DNA of 64,000 nt from Chrysogorgia sp. JL179-B06 (lineage: Eukaryota > Cnidaria > Anthozoa > Scleralcyonacea > Chrysogorgiidae), in contig JAYKKM010000380.1 in NCBI GenBank assembly GCA_035772405.1, forward strand, positions 101,001 through 165,000, given 5' to 3'. Positions 24,031 to 32,467 of this stretch are shown piece by piece. The translations under genes were made by a program, and so were the position numbers. Under the pieces are notes generated by a model. The model saw nothing but the letters and a program-made list of their open reading frames with translations, was not told where the DNA came from and made no database searches. The stretch's first letter is position 1, and each line of letters starts with the position of its first letter.

Positions 24031-25269
24031 TGGCATATGCTAATAAAGATTATTAAAGAGTACACTGCAGATAGTGATTGTTTATATGATATATTTACAA
24101 GGAAACAGCTCATTTCGTACGTTCACTCTGTGTGGTGTAGACATTACTTTTGGACAGAAATATCAAATAGTGGACGCTGGAGTATCAATCCTATAGAACA
24201 AGTTTTATAATTATTATTTCGTTGGAGCAGGTATGATTCTGTAATAAGAAATTAAATATTTTTAGAACAATACTTTTAATAGCACCTTTGGCTTTGATGG
24301 TCCACAACGCTCGACGGAGAAGCGCTATTGATGTTGATTTTCATGCATTCCAAGAGATTCGTTGCGAAGTCCGAATTGGTTTTCCCTTACTCTTACCCAC
24401 TCATCGTATACTTCTATGCGATCTCTTCCTTCCAGAGCCTTCTCTTTTCCCACCTGATCCGCGTATTGGTTGATCTGGTAGACGGAAATTGTCTTTGTTT
24501 TGCCCTTCGCCACTTTCCATATTTTAGACTGCACTAATTACCATTCGAACACGAGAATTAAGCTTTCAACCACAAAATATATTCAATCCGAAATTGCGAC
24601 GCCATTTTGATAATTTTGAAAAAATTCCCAAATTTTTTCAAAATGTGGCTGTTCTGCGCATGCTTCAAAAGCGCTGCGGAGTGCCTTTAACTGTTGCACG
24701 TATAAGAAACACGTGATAACATAACCAGAAATACCCATTACATCATCATGATCCATAGGTTTAATCCATAGTCGTGTGTCGTCATCGCATAATCGTTTGG
24801 GAGATCCTCGATTATCGTGTAGACAGATTATGGGTGAATAGGTAACACATAGTATGGCATGATCGTACAACAGTACGACCCCCATTATTGTCTTCGTAAC
24901 GCACGTATGTTTCTTTATTAATAATTTTATTAAAAAAATGAAATGAAAAAGTGTAAAATAAAAAAACAGAATGTGTGTCGAGACACAAAGTGAAATAAAA
25001 ATAAAATATAATAAAGAAACAGTGCGTTACGGAGCTGTGACCCCTCCACCATCTTAGCCATAAATGACGCTCAAATCAATAATATGGGGTTGAAATAATG
25101 TAAGAATGGAGACAAATGCGCATGCGCATGAAATAGTGTAAAAAAATAAAATTATATCATATGTGAAAACGTTTTTAAAAATATCCTCGATTCTGACACT
25201 ATGCCGTTTTTGAAAAAATACGGTGGTTACGATGGGGTAGGATTTTGTCAAAAAAATAAAACAGGGTTG
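24031..25269. other. Stretch without a supportable gene
   Basis: Short ORFs on both strands (for example 24,583-24,885 on minus) show no family resemblance. 25,035-25,065 resembles the GC-rich 5' end of the L2-like element at 27,060-27,100 (GTGACC, CCATCTT), so it may be another 5' remnant. Confidence 0.5.
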
Positions 25270-25631
25270 TACACCTTCATATTGTTCTTCATCAAGTTGT
25301 TCTTCATATTGGGACCAACGATCTTCGTCATTCTGAACCAGCAAAGGTTGTTGAGAACATAGTTGACCTTGCAAATCAGATTGAGAACAAGAGCAACACA
25401 AGCGTCATCATCTCTGAGCTAATTACGAGAAATGACAAAGACCAGCTGAATGAGGCAGTGAAAGATGTCAACAAGAGACTGAAGAAGTCATGTAAAGAAA
25501 ATGGTTGGCAATTGATTGAACATAAAAACATTAGAGGTAACAATCTAAACAATAGTGGTCTGCACCTTAATGAAACAGGTAATAACATTATGTGTAATAA
25601 TTATGTTAATTGTTTAGGTATGTTTGCTTGA
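25270..25631 (+). pseudogene. LINE ORF1, C-terminal half (SGNH/GDSL esterase-like)
   Basis: An open frame of about 120 codons ends at TGA (25,629-25,631). It holds VVLHIGTNDLRHSEP, which includes the G-x-N-D block of SGNH hydrolases, and ends with NSGLHLNETG, which carries the catalytic-His block (family knowledge of L2/CR1 ORF1 proteins). The GDS nucleophile block is missing here; it is found in inverted orientation at about 26,050. The first codons contain a duplicated VLH motif, so the 5' limit is approximate. Confidence 0.75.
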
Positions 25632-25905
25632 TCTCATGCCAACCTCAACAGGGTGGAAAATAATACTAACCTAGATCATCCAGTGATTTCAGAAACTCAC
25701 ACCCATAATACATATGAATCCCATCATATGTCACTACCATCCTTTGGTATTCCTAATACCAGGGGTTTCAAGATAGCCTCCATTAACCTGGTTAGTTTGT
25801 ATAAGCATATTGATCAACTTAGAATTTATATGCTTGACAAAGCTGTTGATATTCTAGCTGTAAACGAGACACGTCTTGACCATACTATTTCAAATGGTTC
25901 CGGTT
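25632..25905 (+). pseudogene. LINE ORF2, start of the endonuclease domain
   Basis: After the ORF1 stop an open frame contains GFKIASINLVSLYKHIDQLR and DILAVNETRLDHT, the first two blocks of the APE-type (EEP) endonuclease. Asn of the first block and the Glu of NETR are the usual metal-binding residues. It stops making sense at about 25,900, where sequence of the opposite orientation begins. The rest of ORF2 is absent. Confidence 0.75.
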
Positions 25906-27098
25906 TTCTCTCAATGGTTGGTTTGAGGTAGTGTTTCATGTCGGATGAACTGGCACCTGAAAAAGATTTCACAATCACCTTGCGTTTAACTCGCTTGCCA
26001 ATGTTCCATCCTTGGACCTTTTTGATCATGGAATCCCCAATAATCACTGTAGTTGGTAGTGGCTTGGATTGGGTAGACGGAGGCTTGTGTTGATTTTCCT
26101 TTGCCCTCTGAGATTTCAACTTATCAGCATCACCTGGTTTGTTGTTGTTGTGTCGTCGTGCTTCAGTCTTCGAGCTTGGAACATTTAGACTATTTTCTTC
26201 TTCCCCATTAACCGTTGTCTTGGATTCTTTGGTTGTCTTTGGTTCTTTGGTTTTCTTTTCTTGTCCAGGATCTTGGTTTTCTTTAGGTTTTGGGTGTTCA
26301 TTGTTCAACAATCGTAGTGCAGTGATAAGACTATTTTTTTCTTCTGTAATTATTCTTGCCTCTTGTTTGAGGTTGCAATAGCATGATTCTAATTGTTCAA
26401 GTCTTGATTTTAGTTGATTGTTCTCAGTTTGAAGTGACAATATTATCTCTTCATCATCATGTGTTGGAGCTTGAGGCTTGATGTGAAGGCTTTGGCAGAT
26501 TTCATCTTTAATATTTTCCATTTCGCTGTGGCATATTTCTTTCATTTTGCTTTCGATAAACGAATATATGTCAAGTTCTTGGACATTTTTGTTGTTCATA
26601 TCTGTGTTCGATGCTCCCGAAATGCTTGCGTCGTCATCTATCTTCGGTGGATACAAGTCGTCAAGTTCGACTTCGCCTTCGAGATTCATAATGACTCCGG
26701 CTTCGGGTTTGTCAATGGCGGTTTTAAGTCGTTCGACCAGGGTGGATTTGTTTCCAGATATCTTTAGACCTCTTTTCCCCAGCTCTACTTTTAATTCTTG
26801 GGACTTCAACAAAGACAGGTCCCTTCCAAGAAGGGGAGATAGATCAGAATTTGGTTTTATTGATATAGACTCCACGTGGTCGACTTGCGGCAGCTTATTA
26901 CGTCCCTCTTTAATAGCTTATTACGTCCCTCTCTAAATGTCTCCGTAGCTCTTATAGACTTCGATTGAAGGATTCTCAGGTTGGCTGTCGGTTTCACATA
27001 TCGTGACTGTGTTATTCCTTGAGGATGTTTCACTTTGTGGCAACAAAGTGGCTTCACATGAGGAGCTCACGAGGTCACAACCTTCCGCCATCTTGTCT
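25905..27098 (-). pseudogene. LINE ORF1, N-terminal half, inverted
   Basis: The long minus-strand frame (about 26,875 down to 25,905) has a SAP-like segment (SLLKSQELKVELGKRGLK and following, residues about 18-55), an acidic linker, a coiled coil (about 115-195), a Lys/Glu/Thr-rich linker, and the GDS block of an SGNH hydrolase (TVIIGDSMIKKV, from residue about 274). The residues after about 325 come from the junction and are not native. Upstream, an ATGGCGGAAGGTTGTGACC start near 27,090 is separated by a frame change and a 23-bp tandem duplication (AGAGGGACGTAATAAGCT twice, 26,897-26,940). ORF1 of this kind binds nucleic acid in retrotransposition. Confidence 0.75.
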
Positions 27099-27284
27099 TA
27101 AGTAATATCCATATCTTAAACACGAGGGAACCACAGGTTCGTAGTTTACTAATTGTATGGGTTCAGCATGATAATACAGTGTAAGATAATCATAAGATTC
27201 ACCTTCTCCAAAATCAATCATTGATCGCAACCACATGTTGAAAATAATCGAAAATATATTTGATACCCTGCTTTTATAGTCCAA
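27075..27284 (-). pseudogene. Truncated AT-rich ORF at the LINE boundary
   Basis: An open frame reads in from 27,284 and ends within the LINE 5' end (KTR-like ...YYLRQDGG). Its composition (many Tyr, Ile, Asn) matches the ORFs to the right rather than the LINE, so it may be the broken end of the neighbouring virus-like cluster. No family recognised. Confidence 0.3.
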
Positions 27285-27568
27285 AAATCTATAAAAATGG
27301 GTTGCAAACTATAAAATTTTCACAAAACGTCCAAAAAAAAGTTGTCAAGTTGGTATATTGCAGTTTCTGTTGTTGTGAAGTGAATTCCTTCTATCATTTT
27401 TTCATGCATTACAGATGTAAAGAATGTTTTGTAAACCATCATTATTGTTTTTTTTGTAAAAATAATTACGGACGACTTATCTATAGTAAAATAGTTGATC
27501 TATGTGAATGTGATGATAGAATACAAAGATGGAAAAAACTTATTTGGATTAATAAAAAATATTTTTAA
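27260..27568 (+). CDS. Cys/His-rich small protein, unknown
   Basis: The frame is open from a TTG at 27,260; the first in-frame ATG is near 27,402, so the true start is unsure. The middle has a zinc-binding arrangement: CSFCCCEV, then HYRCKECFVNHHYCFFCKN, followed by CECDD. The spacing suggests a treble-clef or RING-like finger, but I cannot assign a family. It ends in TAA at 27,568. Intronless and very AT-rich, like its neighbours. It could encode a small DNA- or protein-binding factor of the integrated element; the function is not shown. Confidence 0.45.
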   Translation: MIPCFYSPKIYKNGLQTIKFSQNVQKKVVKLVYCSFCCCEVNSFYHFFMHYRCKECFVNHHYCFFCKNNYGRLIYSKIVDLCECDDRIQRWKKLIWINKKYF

Positions 27569-28074
27569 TACATCGTCCACCATTTCCAAAATTCATAAAA
27601 CTCATGATCTTTTTTGGTGATATCCCTTTCTTTTTGAATTTTTTTTTTAGAACGTCGTCGTTTTCGTCATCAATGGTGTTAAACATGGATAAACGTGATT
27701 GAAGGTATCTTTACACGTATTTAACAACGAGGTGTAAAGGGAGATAAATGTGCGCGAACTTTAATCAATGGTGTTAAAGTATGGTAAATGGAAATTTAAC
27801 ATTGTTTATTCGCTTTTAAACTGACAGTTTAAATGTAGCTTTATCAAGATTTATAACGTCTTTACACAGGGGGTGTAAAGCCGTCATTACACAGCTTTAT
27901 TATTGTGGTATAAAGGTGTGTAAAGGGACCTTTCACACCATTAGTCCATTACGCTATATGATTAAAGCTGGATAAAGCAATCATTAACACTACTTTACAC
28001 CAGCATTAACCTGTGGTTAAATCTGCGATTTCGTCCTGTGTAATACTCAACGAAAGTATTTTATTCGTCGATAT
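27569..28074. promoter_or_regulatory. Iteron-rich intergenic region
   Basis: Between about 27,670 and 28,040 the core GTGTAAA / GTGTTAAA occurs again and again in both orientations. ATCAATGGTGTTAAA is found at about 27,670 and 27,763. CTTTACACAGGGGGTGTAAAG is a near-perfect inverted pair at 27,861-27,881. GGTGTGTAAAGGG lies near 27,911, and CACTACTTTACACC near 27,990. Such two-way iterons are typical of replication origins or of promoters controlled by an element's own DNA-binding protein. It stands immediately upstream of the 265-codon ORF. Confidence 0.5.
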
Positions 28075-28872
28075 ATGGACAATGATGTAGAGACATTGGT
28101 ATTGCTTCCTTCGCCACATTTAATATACTCTATATTTCATTTAAATAGTAATCACACGGATAGTTGGTTTATACCCATTCTCAATAATAACCATCCAAGA
28201 GATGATTTATATCAATATATGTGTCTTACAATGAATGAATTGCAATTGTCGAAGGGAATACGTAAACCTGCGGTACTTATCAAGAGTTATATCGCAAGAT
28301 TAATTTATAATCTTAAGGGTCGATATGATATTGAATTTGTATACGTAATCCTCTATATGATAAGTATTGCCCCGTATTATTTTGTCGCAGCACTTAATTA
28401 TGCTCATAATTTAGAGAGATTTGAAATGATTGTATATGAATTGGGTGCTTGCTTTATTTATTATTGTGACCGCCATTGCCCGACAGGAATGATTAAACAG
28501 AATAGACGATATTTATATAATATCGATAAGCTATGTGTGAAAATACGGTATAGGGAAAAGACCCATTGCTGTTATAAGAATTGTAAACAATTGTCTTATT
28601 TTTATACAACCGATAGCTATTCATTTGATAGTTATCAAATACATTTATTTTCTGAATTAGTACACAAAGGATGTCGTATTGACGAGAGTAGACCCATTGG
28701 ATTAACTCTAAATACCCCCAATCTAAATATATTACATGATCATAAGATAATGGTCACTCTTCAAAGCAATAAGCAAGTCAATAGTATTGTTATTGAATGT
28801 TGTATTGACGCCTATATAACACATTTGTATAATAATTATGACGATATTCGATTATTTCCAAACATTATGTAA
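28075..28872 (+). CDS. 265-residue intronless protein, unknown (virus-like cluster)
   Basis: ATG at 28,075 and TAA at 28,870-28,872, uninterrupted, with no intron signals. The composition is rich in Tyr, Ile, Asn and Leu. Segments such as FVYVILYMISIAPYYFVAAL (residues about 93-112) are strongly hydrophobic and could be a membrane helix or a buried core. A Cys cluster (THCCYKNCKQ) lies near residue 160. No domain recognised. It stands between the iteron region and a convergent ORF on the minus strand, only 13 bases away. The intact 265-codon frame contrasts with the decay all around and argues for a recent origin or for selection. It could be a structural or regulatory gene of an integrated DNA virus; this is inference. 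Confidence 0.6.
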   Translation: MDNDVETLVLLPSPHLIYSIFHLNSNHTDSWFIPILNNNHPRDDLYQYMCLTMNELQLSKGIRKPAVLIKSYIARLIYNLKGRYDIEFVYVILYMISIAPYYFVAALNYAHNLERFEMIVYELGACFIYYCDRHCPTGMIKQNRRYLYNIDKLCVKIRYREKTHCCYKNCKQLSYFYTTDSYSFDSYQIHLFSELVHKGCRIDESRPIGLTLNTPNLNILHDHKIMVTLQSNKQVNSIVIECCIDAYITHLYNNYDDIRLFPNIM

Positions 28873-28885
28873 ATAAGTGAATTGT

Positions 28886-29356
28886 TCAAATATATTTACA
28901 TATCTCAACGAGAAATGTTGTGAAGTATCGTATCCAATTTGGGGAATAACACGTTAATGGTTGCGATGGTACGGTGTCGGGAAATAATATTGTTTTTTGA
29001 CGTGAATTTCTAAAGTCCAAAATGGTGAGTCGTACTAAATATTTAATAGTTTCCTCATCACACGGATCCAAATGTTTATTTTTGAAGTAATGGAGAAGTA
29101 AGACGTAAAAAGCGAATATGTGTCCAATTTCATGTCTTCCCATTAAATGATAGACTTGTTCCAGTTGCTGATTATCTTTTAAAAATGAGATCATATAGGT
29201 TTGATAAAATAATTCTTGATCTTTGCTACATTTCACGATAGAATCTTTCATCTTTTTATTAAGTCGAATGTGAAAACGTTGCAATTCTTGTTCAATAATA
29301 ATCCACACACACTCCATGATGATCAAAAGGTTTTTATTAATTTTACAAAAAAGCAT
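28886..29356 (-). CDS. 156-residue intronless protein with HEIGH motif, unknown
   Basis: ATG at 29,356, with an alternative ATG 13 codons in; stop at 28,886. The protein is helical in character. MGRHEIGHIFAFYVLLLHYF (residues about 72-91) contains HEIGH, which fits the HExxH consensus of zinc metalloproteases, but nothing else of such an enzyme is visible and the protein is short, so the match may be chance. It runs convergent to the 265-codon ORF and is followed upstream, 12 bases away, by the broken gene at 29,369-30,129 on the same strand, an arrangement typical of compact viral genomes. Confidence 0.55.
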   Translation of the reverse strand: MLFCKINKNLLIIMECVWIIIEQELQRFHIRLNKKMKDSIVKCSKDQELFYQTYMISFLKDNQQLEQVYHLMGRHEIGHIFAFYVLLLHYFKNKHLDPCDEETIKYLVRLTILDFRNSRQKTILFPDTVPSQPLTCYSPNWIRYFTTFLVEICKYI

Positions 29357-29368
29357 TTATTTTATATA

Positions 29369-30129
29369 TCAAACATTTTTCTTTACATTTAATTTTCGTT
29401 TGGATTGATTTTGCAGTTTCTTTTTCTCATCTTTATTAATATCACAAATATAACGTTTCTCCATGAGATCAGAATTGGTTTTTTTATTTCTCCATTTCAA
29501 ATATTGTTTATTAATATAAAGTTTCTCTTTGTATAGTTCTTTTAATTCACAAAATTTATCGAATTGATGGCATACAACGTCTTAATCAAAATTACAAAAT
29601 ATAGTGACCAGTTTCTCTTCGTGAGCAAATTCACAGCCTTTATCTCTTTTCATATAGATTAAGGACCGTTTGAAACATTTTCTCTTCAATGGTGGTTCGT
29701 TGCTACTATCATCCAATGTTTCAGATTCTTTTATTTCAATAGCAGCTGTTGCGAGGACTTCAGGGGATGTTGATGGTGGCGGTGATGATAGTGTTGGAGG
29801 AGGTGGGGTACATACAGGAATTGGAGGGAGAGGTAGGTGTAAGTGGTAGTTGAGGATCGGTAAGGATAAATTCATTGACCATGTCTTGGTATATATTAGC
29901 GATTGTAGATTCCGTGGTGTGTCCAAAGAAATCAATTGGCATGTCAAGTATATATTCTTGAACGGGGTTGTTTTCCTCTGCGGGTAGTGGTAGTATTTCT
30001 TCAGGTGTAGCATTTCGTTTTAATTCTTTCCTGAACATTTTTTTCTCCTTGGTTTTTTATTTCTAGCATTCGAGCAACGTCTTTTCCTTGATTTGACATA
30101 CTTCGTTTCGTTTGTTTCGTACGGGCCAT
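29369..30129 (-). pseudogene. Broken gene starting with a histone H3-like tail
   Basis: The frame opening at 30,129 begins MARTKQT, identical to the start of histone H3, followed by KRSMSNQGKDVAR. It ends after 42 codons. After an A-rich run (about 30,040-30,050) the coding look moves to the next frame (MFRKELKRNATPEE to about 29,760), then to a third frame with a proline-rich stretch (VCTPPPPTLSSPPPS), then PPLKRKCFKRS and a stop at 29,582, beyond which the same frame stays open to 29,369 with a lysine-rich tail. So at least two frame changes and one stop separate parts of what was probably one basic protein of about 250 residues. It could be a viral histone H3 homologue or a histone mimic. 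Confidence 0.5.
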
Positions 30130-30395
30130 CGTTATAATGAAATATTTTTTGAAAGGTTGAAATATATATTGTTTTCTAAACAATTGAAGCTTTCTCATTG
30201 GTGGATAGGACAATCCATAAACTATTCGCTTTTTACAAAGTTTTTTTTACAAACCAAACTAATAAAGGTTCTTAAATTTAATATTTGCACGATAGTCCAA
30301 TTCTCGCGATTAAATATTCATGTGTTAGCTAAATCAGATCACCGAATTAAAAAAAAGCCAAAATAAACTACAACAGTCGATATTTATTTAAAAGA
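30130..30395. mobile_element. Left arm of a larger foldback element (copy 1)
   Basis: The segment from about 30,214 (ACTATTCGCTTTTTACAAAG, ..., AACTAATAAAGGTTCTTAAA) is the reverse complement of about 30,945-31,010 and is closely related to 35,690-35,860. The TTAA element at 30,400-30,843 separates its two arms. No ORF is supported in this arm. Confidence 0.8.
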
Positions 30396-30399
30396 TTAA

Positions 30400-30843
30400 A
30401 GTGCCCATGACCCCAATTACGATATTACTGATATAGATGCTACATGAAGTGAAAAGTTGAATGCCAAAATATTTGATGATTTGAGCTTTGTGTTAATGTG
30501 CTATAAAGATTTGTTTGTCAGAAATGGTAATGAGTGTGACGTCATTTACGGCATTTGGCTTTCTTTTCTGCTTTCCGTGTGATAGACTGGTTGAGGATTT
30601 GAGTGAAAAAGTTGATAAAATCTTTACTATAGCGGTCAAGTACATCATCAACGTTTGAGTTAGATTAATTTGCTTTAACAGTAGAGTATTGTCTCCGAAA
30701 TGATGCCGTAAATGACGTCACACTCATTAGCATTTCTGACAAACAAATCTTTATAAGCTCAAATCATAAAATATTTTGGCATTAAACTTTTCACTTCATG
30801 TAGCATCTATATCAGTAATATCGTATTTGAGGTCATGGGCACT
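30400..30843. mobile_element. TTAA foldback MITE 1
   Basis: Long inverted arms (about 170 bp each) begin AGTGCCCATGACC at the left and end GGTCATGGGCACT at the right. TTAA stands on both sides (30,396-30,399 and 30,844-30,847). The paralogous foldback at 35,690-36,065 has the uninterrupted sequence AAAGATTAAC at the same point, which proves the insertion and the TTAA duplication. Arms include TGACGTCA-type words. TTAA targets are used by Kolobok and piggyBac elements. Confidence 0.92.
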
Positions 30844-31080
30844 TTAACTTTATCAACCATTTAACAACAGCATCGTTGGATAAACGTCATAGCGCGCAAT
30901 ATTAGTTTTTCATATTGCACCAGGTGACGTCAATCTGCAATTAAATTTAAGAACCTTTATTAGTTTGGCTTGTAAAAACCTTTGTAAAGCGAATAGCTTA
31001 TGGTCGGTTTCAAAAATAAATGAAAAAGCTGTAAATATTTTGAAAAATAAATATATATTATTTCATTGGGGCAAGCCCCT
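30844..31080. mobile_element. Right arm of the larger foldback element (copy 1)
   Basis: AACCATTTAACAACAGCATC through GCAATTAAATTTAAGAACCT to GTAAAGCGAATAGC, matching 35,930-36,065. The palindromic pairing with 30,214-30,290 covers TTTAAGAACCTTTATTAGTT. Confidence 0.8.
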
Positions 31081-31119
31081 TAGTTGTGGTATCAAGCGCG
31101 ACTCTGATCGTACGGGCAC

Positions 31120-31666
31120 GTGCACAGGACGAAATTTAAGAATTAAGTTCACTTAAAGCTTACTTAAAGAGGCTATGTCACGATCTGCCTGGTTACTCAG
31201 CTAAGCGTACTTTTTGATTTTTGATTCGGAATCCAAAATCAAAGCGAAGCGAAAGCTAAACGATTTATTCGATTAGTATTTGTTATTTTCATGTTGGTGG
31301 GTTATTTTGGACGAGTTATAAGTAAAGCGTAATGACAATTTAATGTCTAATCGCGGTGGGAAAGGAGAAGGAGCTGGAAGGCCACGATTGCCGTATACTA
31401 TCTTGAACAAAAAATCAACAAGGACGCTTAGCTGAGTAACCAGGAAAATCGTGACATAGCCCCTTTAAAGACCTATTAGCGAACCATTTAGGGTAGATTT
31501 AAGGTCTAACTTAAAGGCACTTAGCGAACCATTTAAGGAACTTTAGCAAACCATTATTAGTGGGTAATTAAGTGCTTAAATGCCACTTAAAGTTAAAGAT
31601 TAACTTTAAGAACATTTAAGGTCACCTTAAATGTCCTTAAATTTTAAATTTTGTCCTGTGGTGCAC
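31120..31666. mobile_element. Outer foldback element of a nested pair
   Basis: Ends: GTGCACAGGACGAAATTTAA at the left, and AAATTTTGTCCTGTGGTGCAC at the right (one mismatch or gap). Between 31,490 and 31,645 there are many short AACTTAAAGG/CCTTTAAGTT-like words that also pair with each other. The element is interrupted by the TTAA MITE at 31,168-31,464. Confidence 0.8.
31168..31464. mobile_element. TTAA MITE 2 (inner element)
   Basis: TIRs of about 50 bp begin AGAGGCTATGTCACGAT and end ATCGTGACATAGCCCCT; CTGGTTACTCAGCTAAGCGT lies in the left arm with its complement in the right. TTAA on both sides (31,164-31,167; 31,465-31,468). Non-autonomous; Kolobok- or piggyBac-type by target site. Confidence 0.88.
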
Positions 31667-31675
31667 GCCATTCGT

Positions 31676-31805
31676 ACCCATCTTCTTCTCCGGTTGGACA
31701 TTTCCACATCTAATTCACCGGCCATGTCCATGACTATGGATCAGTCAAGGTCTGACCATGCATCTTCTCCGGTCGGATATTTTTACATCTACTTCACCGG
31801 TACTT
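31676..31805 (+). repeat. Two-copy tandem repeat
   Basis: CATCTTCTTCTCCGGTTGGA ... ATTCACCGG at about 31,679 is followed about 80 bp later by CATGCATCTTCTCCGGTCGG ... CTTCACCGG. Two diverged copies, no gene. Confidence 0.75.
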
Positions 31806-32052
31806 TTCTGATGCAATAAACATTATCGACACAAGAGGACTCCAGCTGTGTTTATATATTATCAACATACCAAAATATATTTACAACCTGTACGACTCGT
31901 TCTTTAAAAACCTCATTCGACTTATAAACGCGAATGATGCATTTGCGTAAACTACGACAATAACAACATATCGTATTGCCGACAATAATATTAGTTATAT
32001 TTTGTTATACTTTGTTTTGTTATACGCATTGTTTTGTTATATTGAACGCTTA

Positions 32053-32200
32053 AGCCTGGTTTCCATATGATCGCTACCATCGCTACGATCGCTCAAGTTT
32101 AAAACCAGCGATCGCGGCGATCGTCGTGTTTCCATATAATCGCTACGATCGCTACGATCACTCAATTTTAAAACCGACGATCGTAGGACGATCATGGACG
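32053..32200. repeat. Tandem pair of a GATCG-rich repeat
   Basis: Two related units of about 70 bp, each with GTTTCCATAT(G/A)ATCGCTAC and a run of GATCG words, then CAA(G/T)TTTAAAACC. The left edge AAGCCTGGTTTCCATATGAT looks like a transposon terminus. No ORF. Confidence 0.7.
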
Positions 32201-32467
32201 AAGTAAACAAAGACAACTTTCAGCACAGCTTTTTATTCTTTATAGTGCTTATCAGTAAGGCCAGCAATTCCAAACGTCTAATACACATTAGGTTCGACAA
32301 TATTCGACGTCGGAAACGATTAAGCTCGGCACAATTAGAACACTAAACCGTCCAAACAATACTGTTAACTGGTATTATAAAATAACATGTATACAAGAAG
32401 CAATCTGATTGGTTAATACCTTACCGTGCACGGAAATGTTCATGCCATATAGCCCGGGGTTTTTAAA
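32201..32467. other. Short region upstream of the Crypton remnant
   Basis: AT-rich, no ORF, contains the candidate 5' flank of the following gene. Nothing else recognised. Confidence 0.4.

Noticed and set aside
24583..24885. Minus-strand 100-codon ORF
   Set aside because: No motif or context; kept only as part of the unassigned stretch.
25376..25588. Minus-strand ORF with hydrophobic Leu/Ser composition
   Set aside because: Antisense of the ORF1 C-terminal part, which has clear SGNH motifs on the plus strand.
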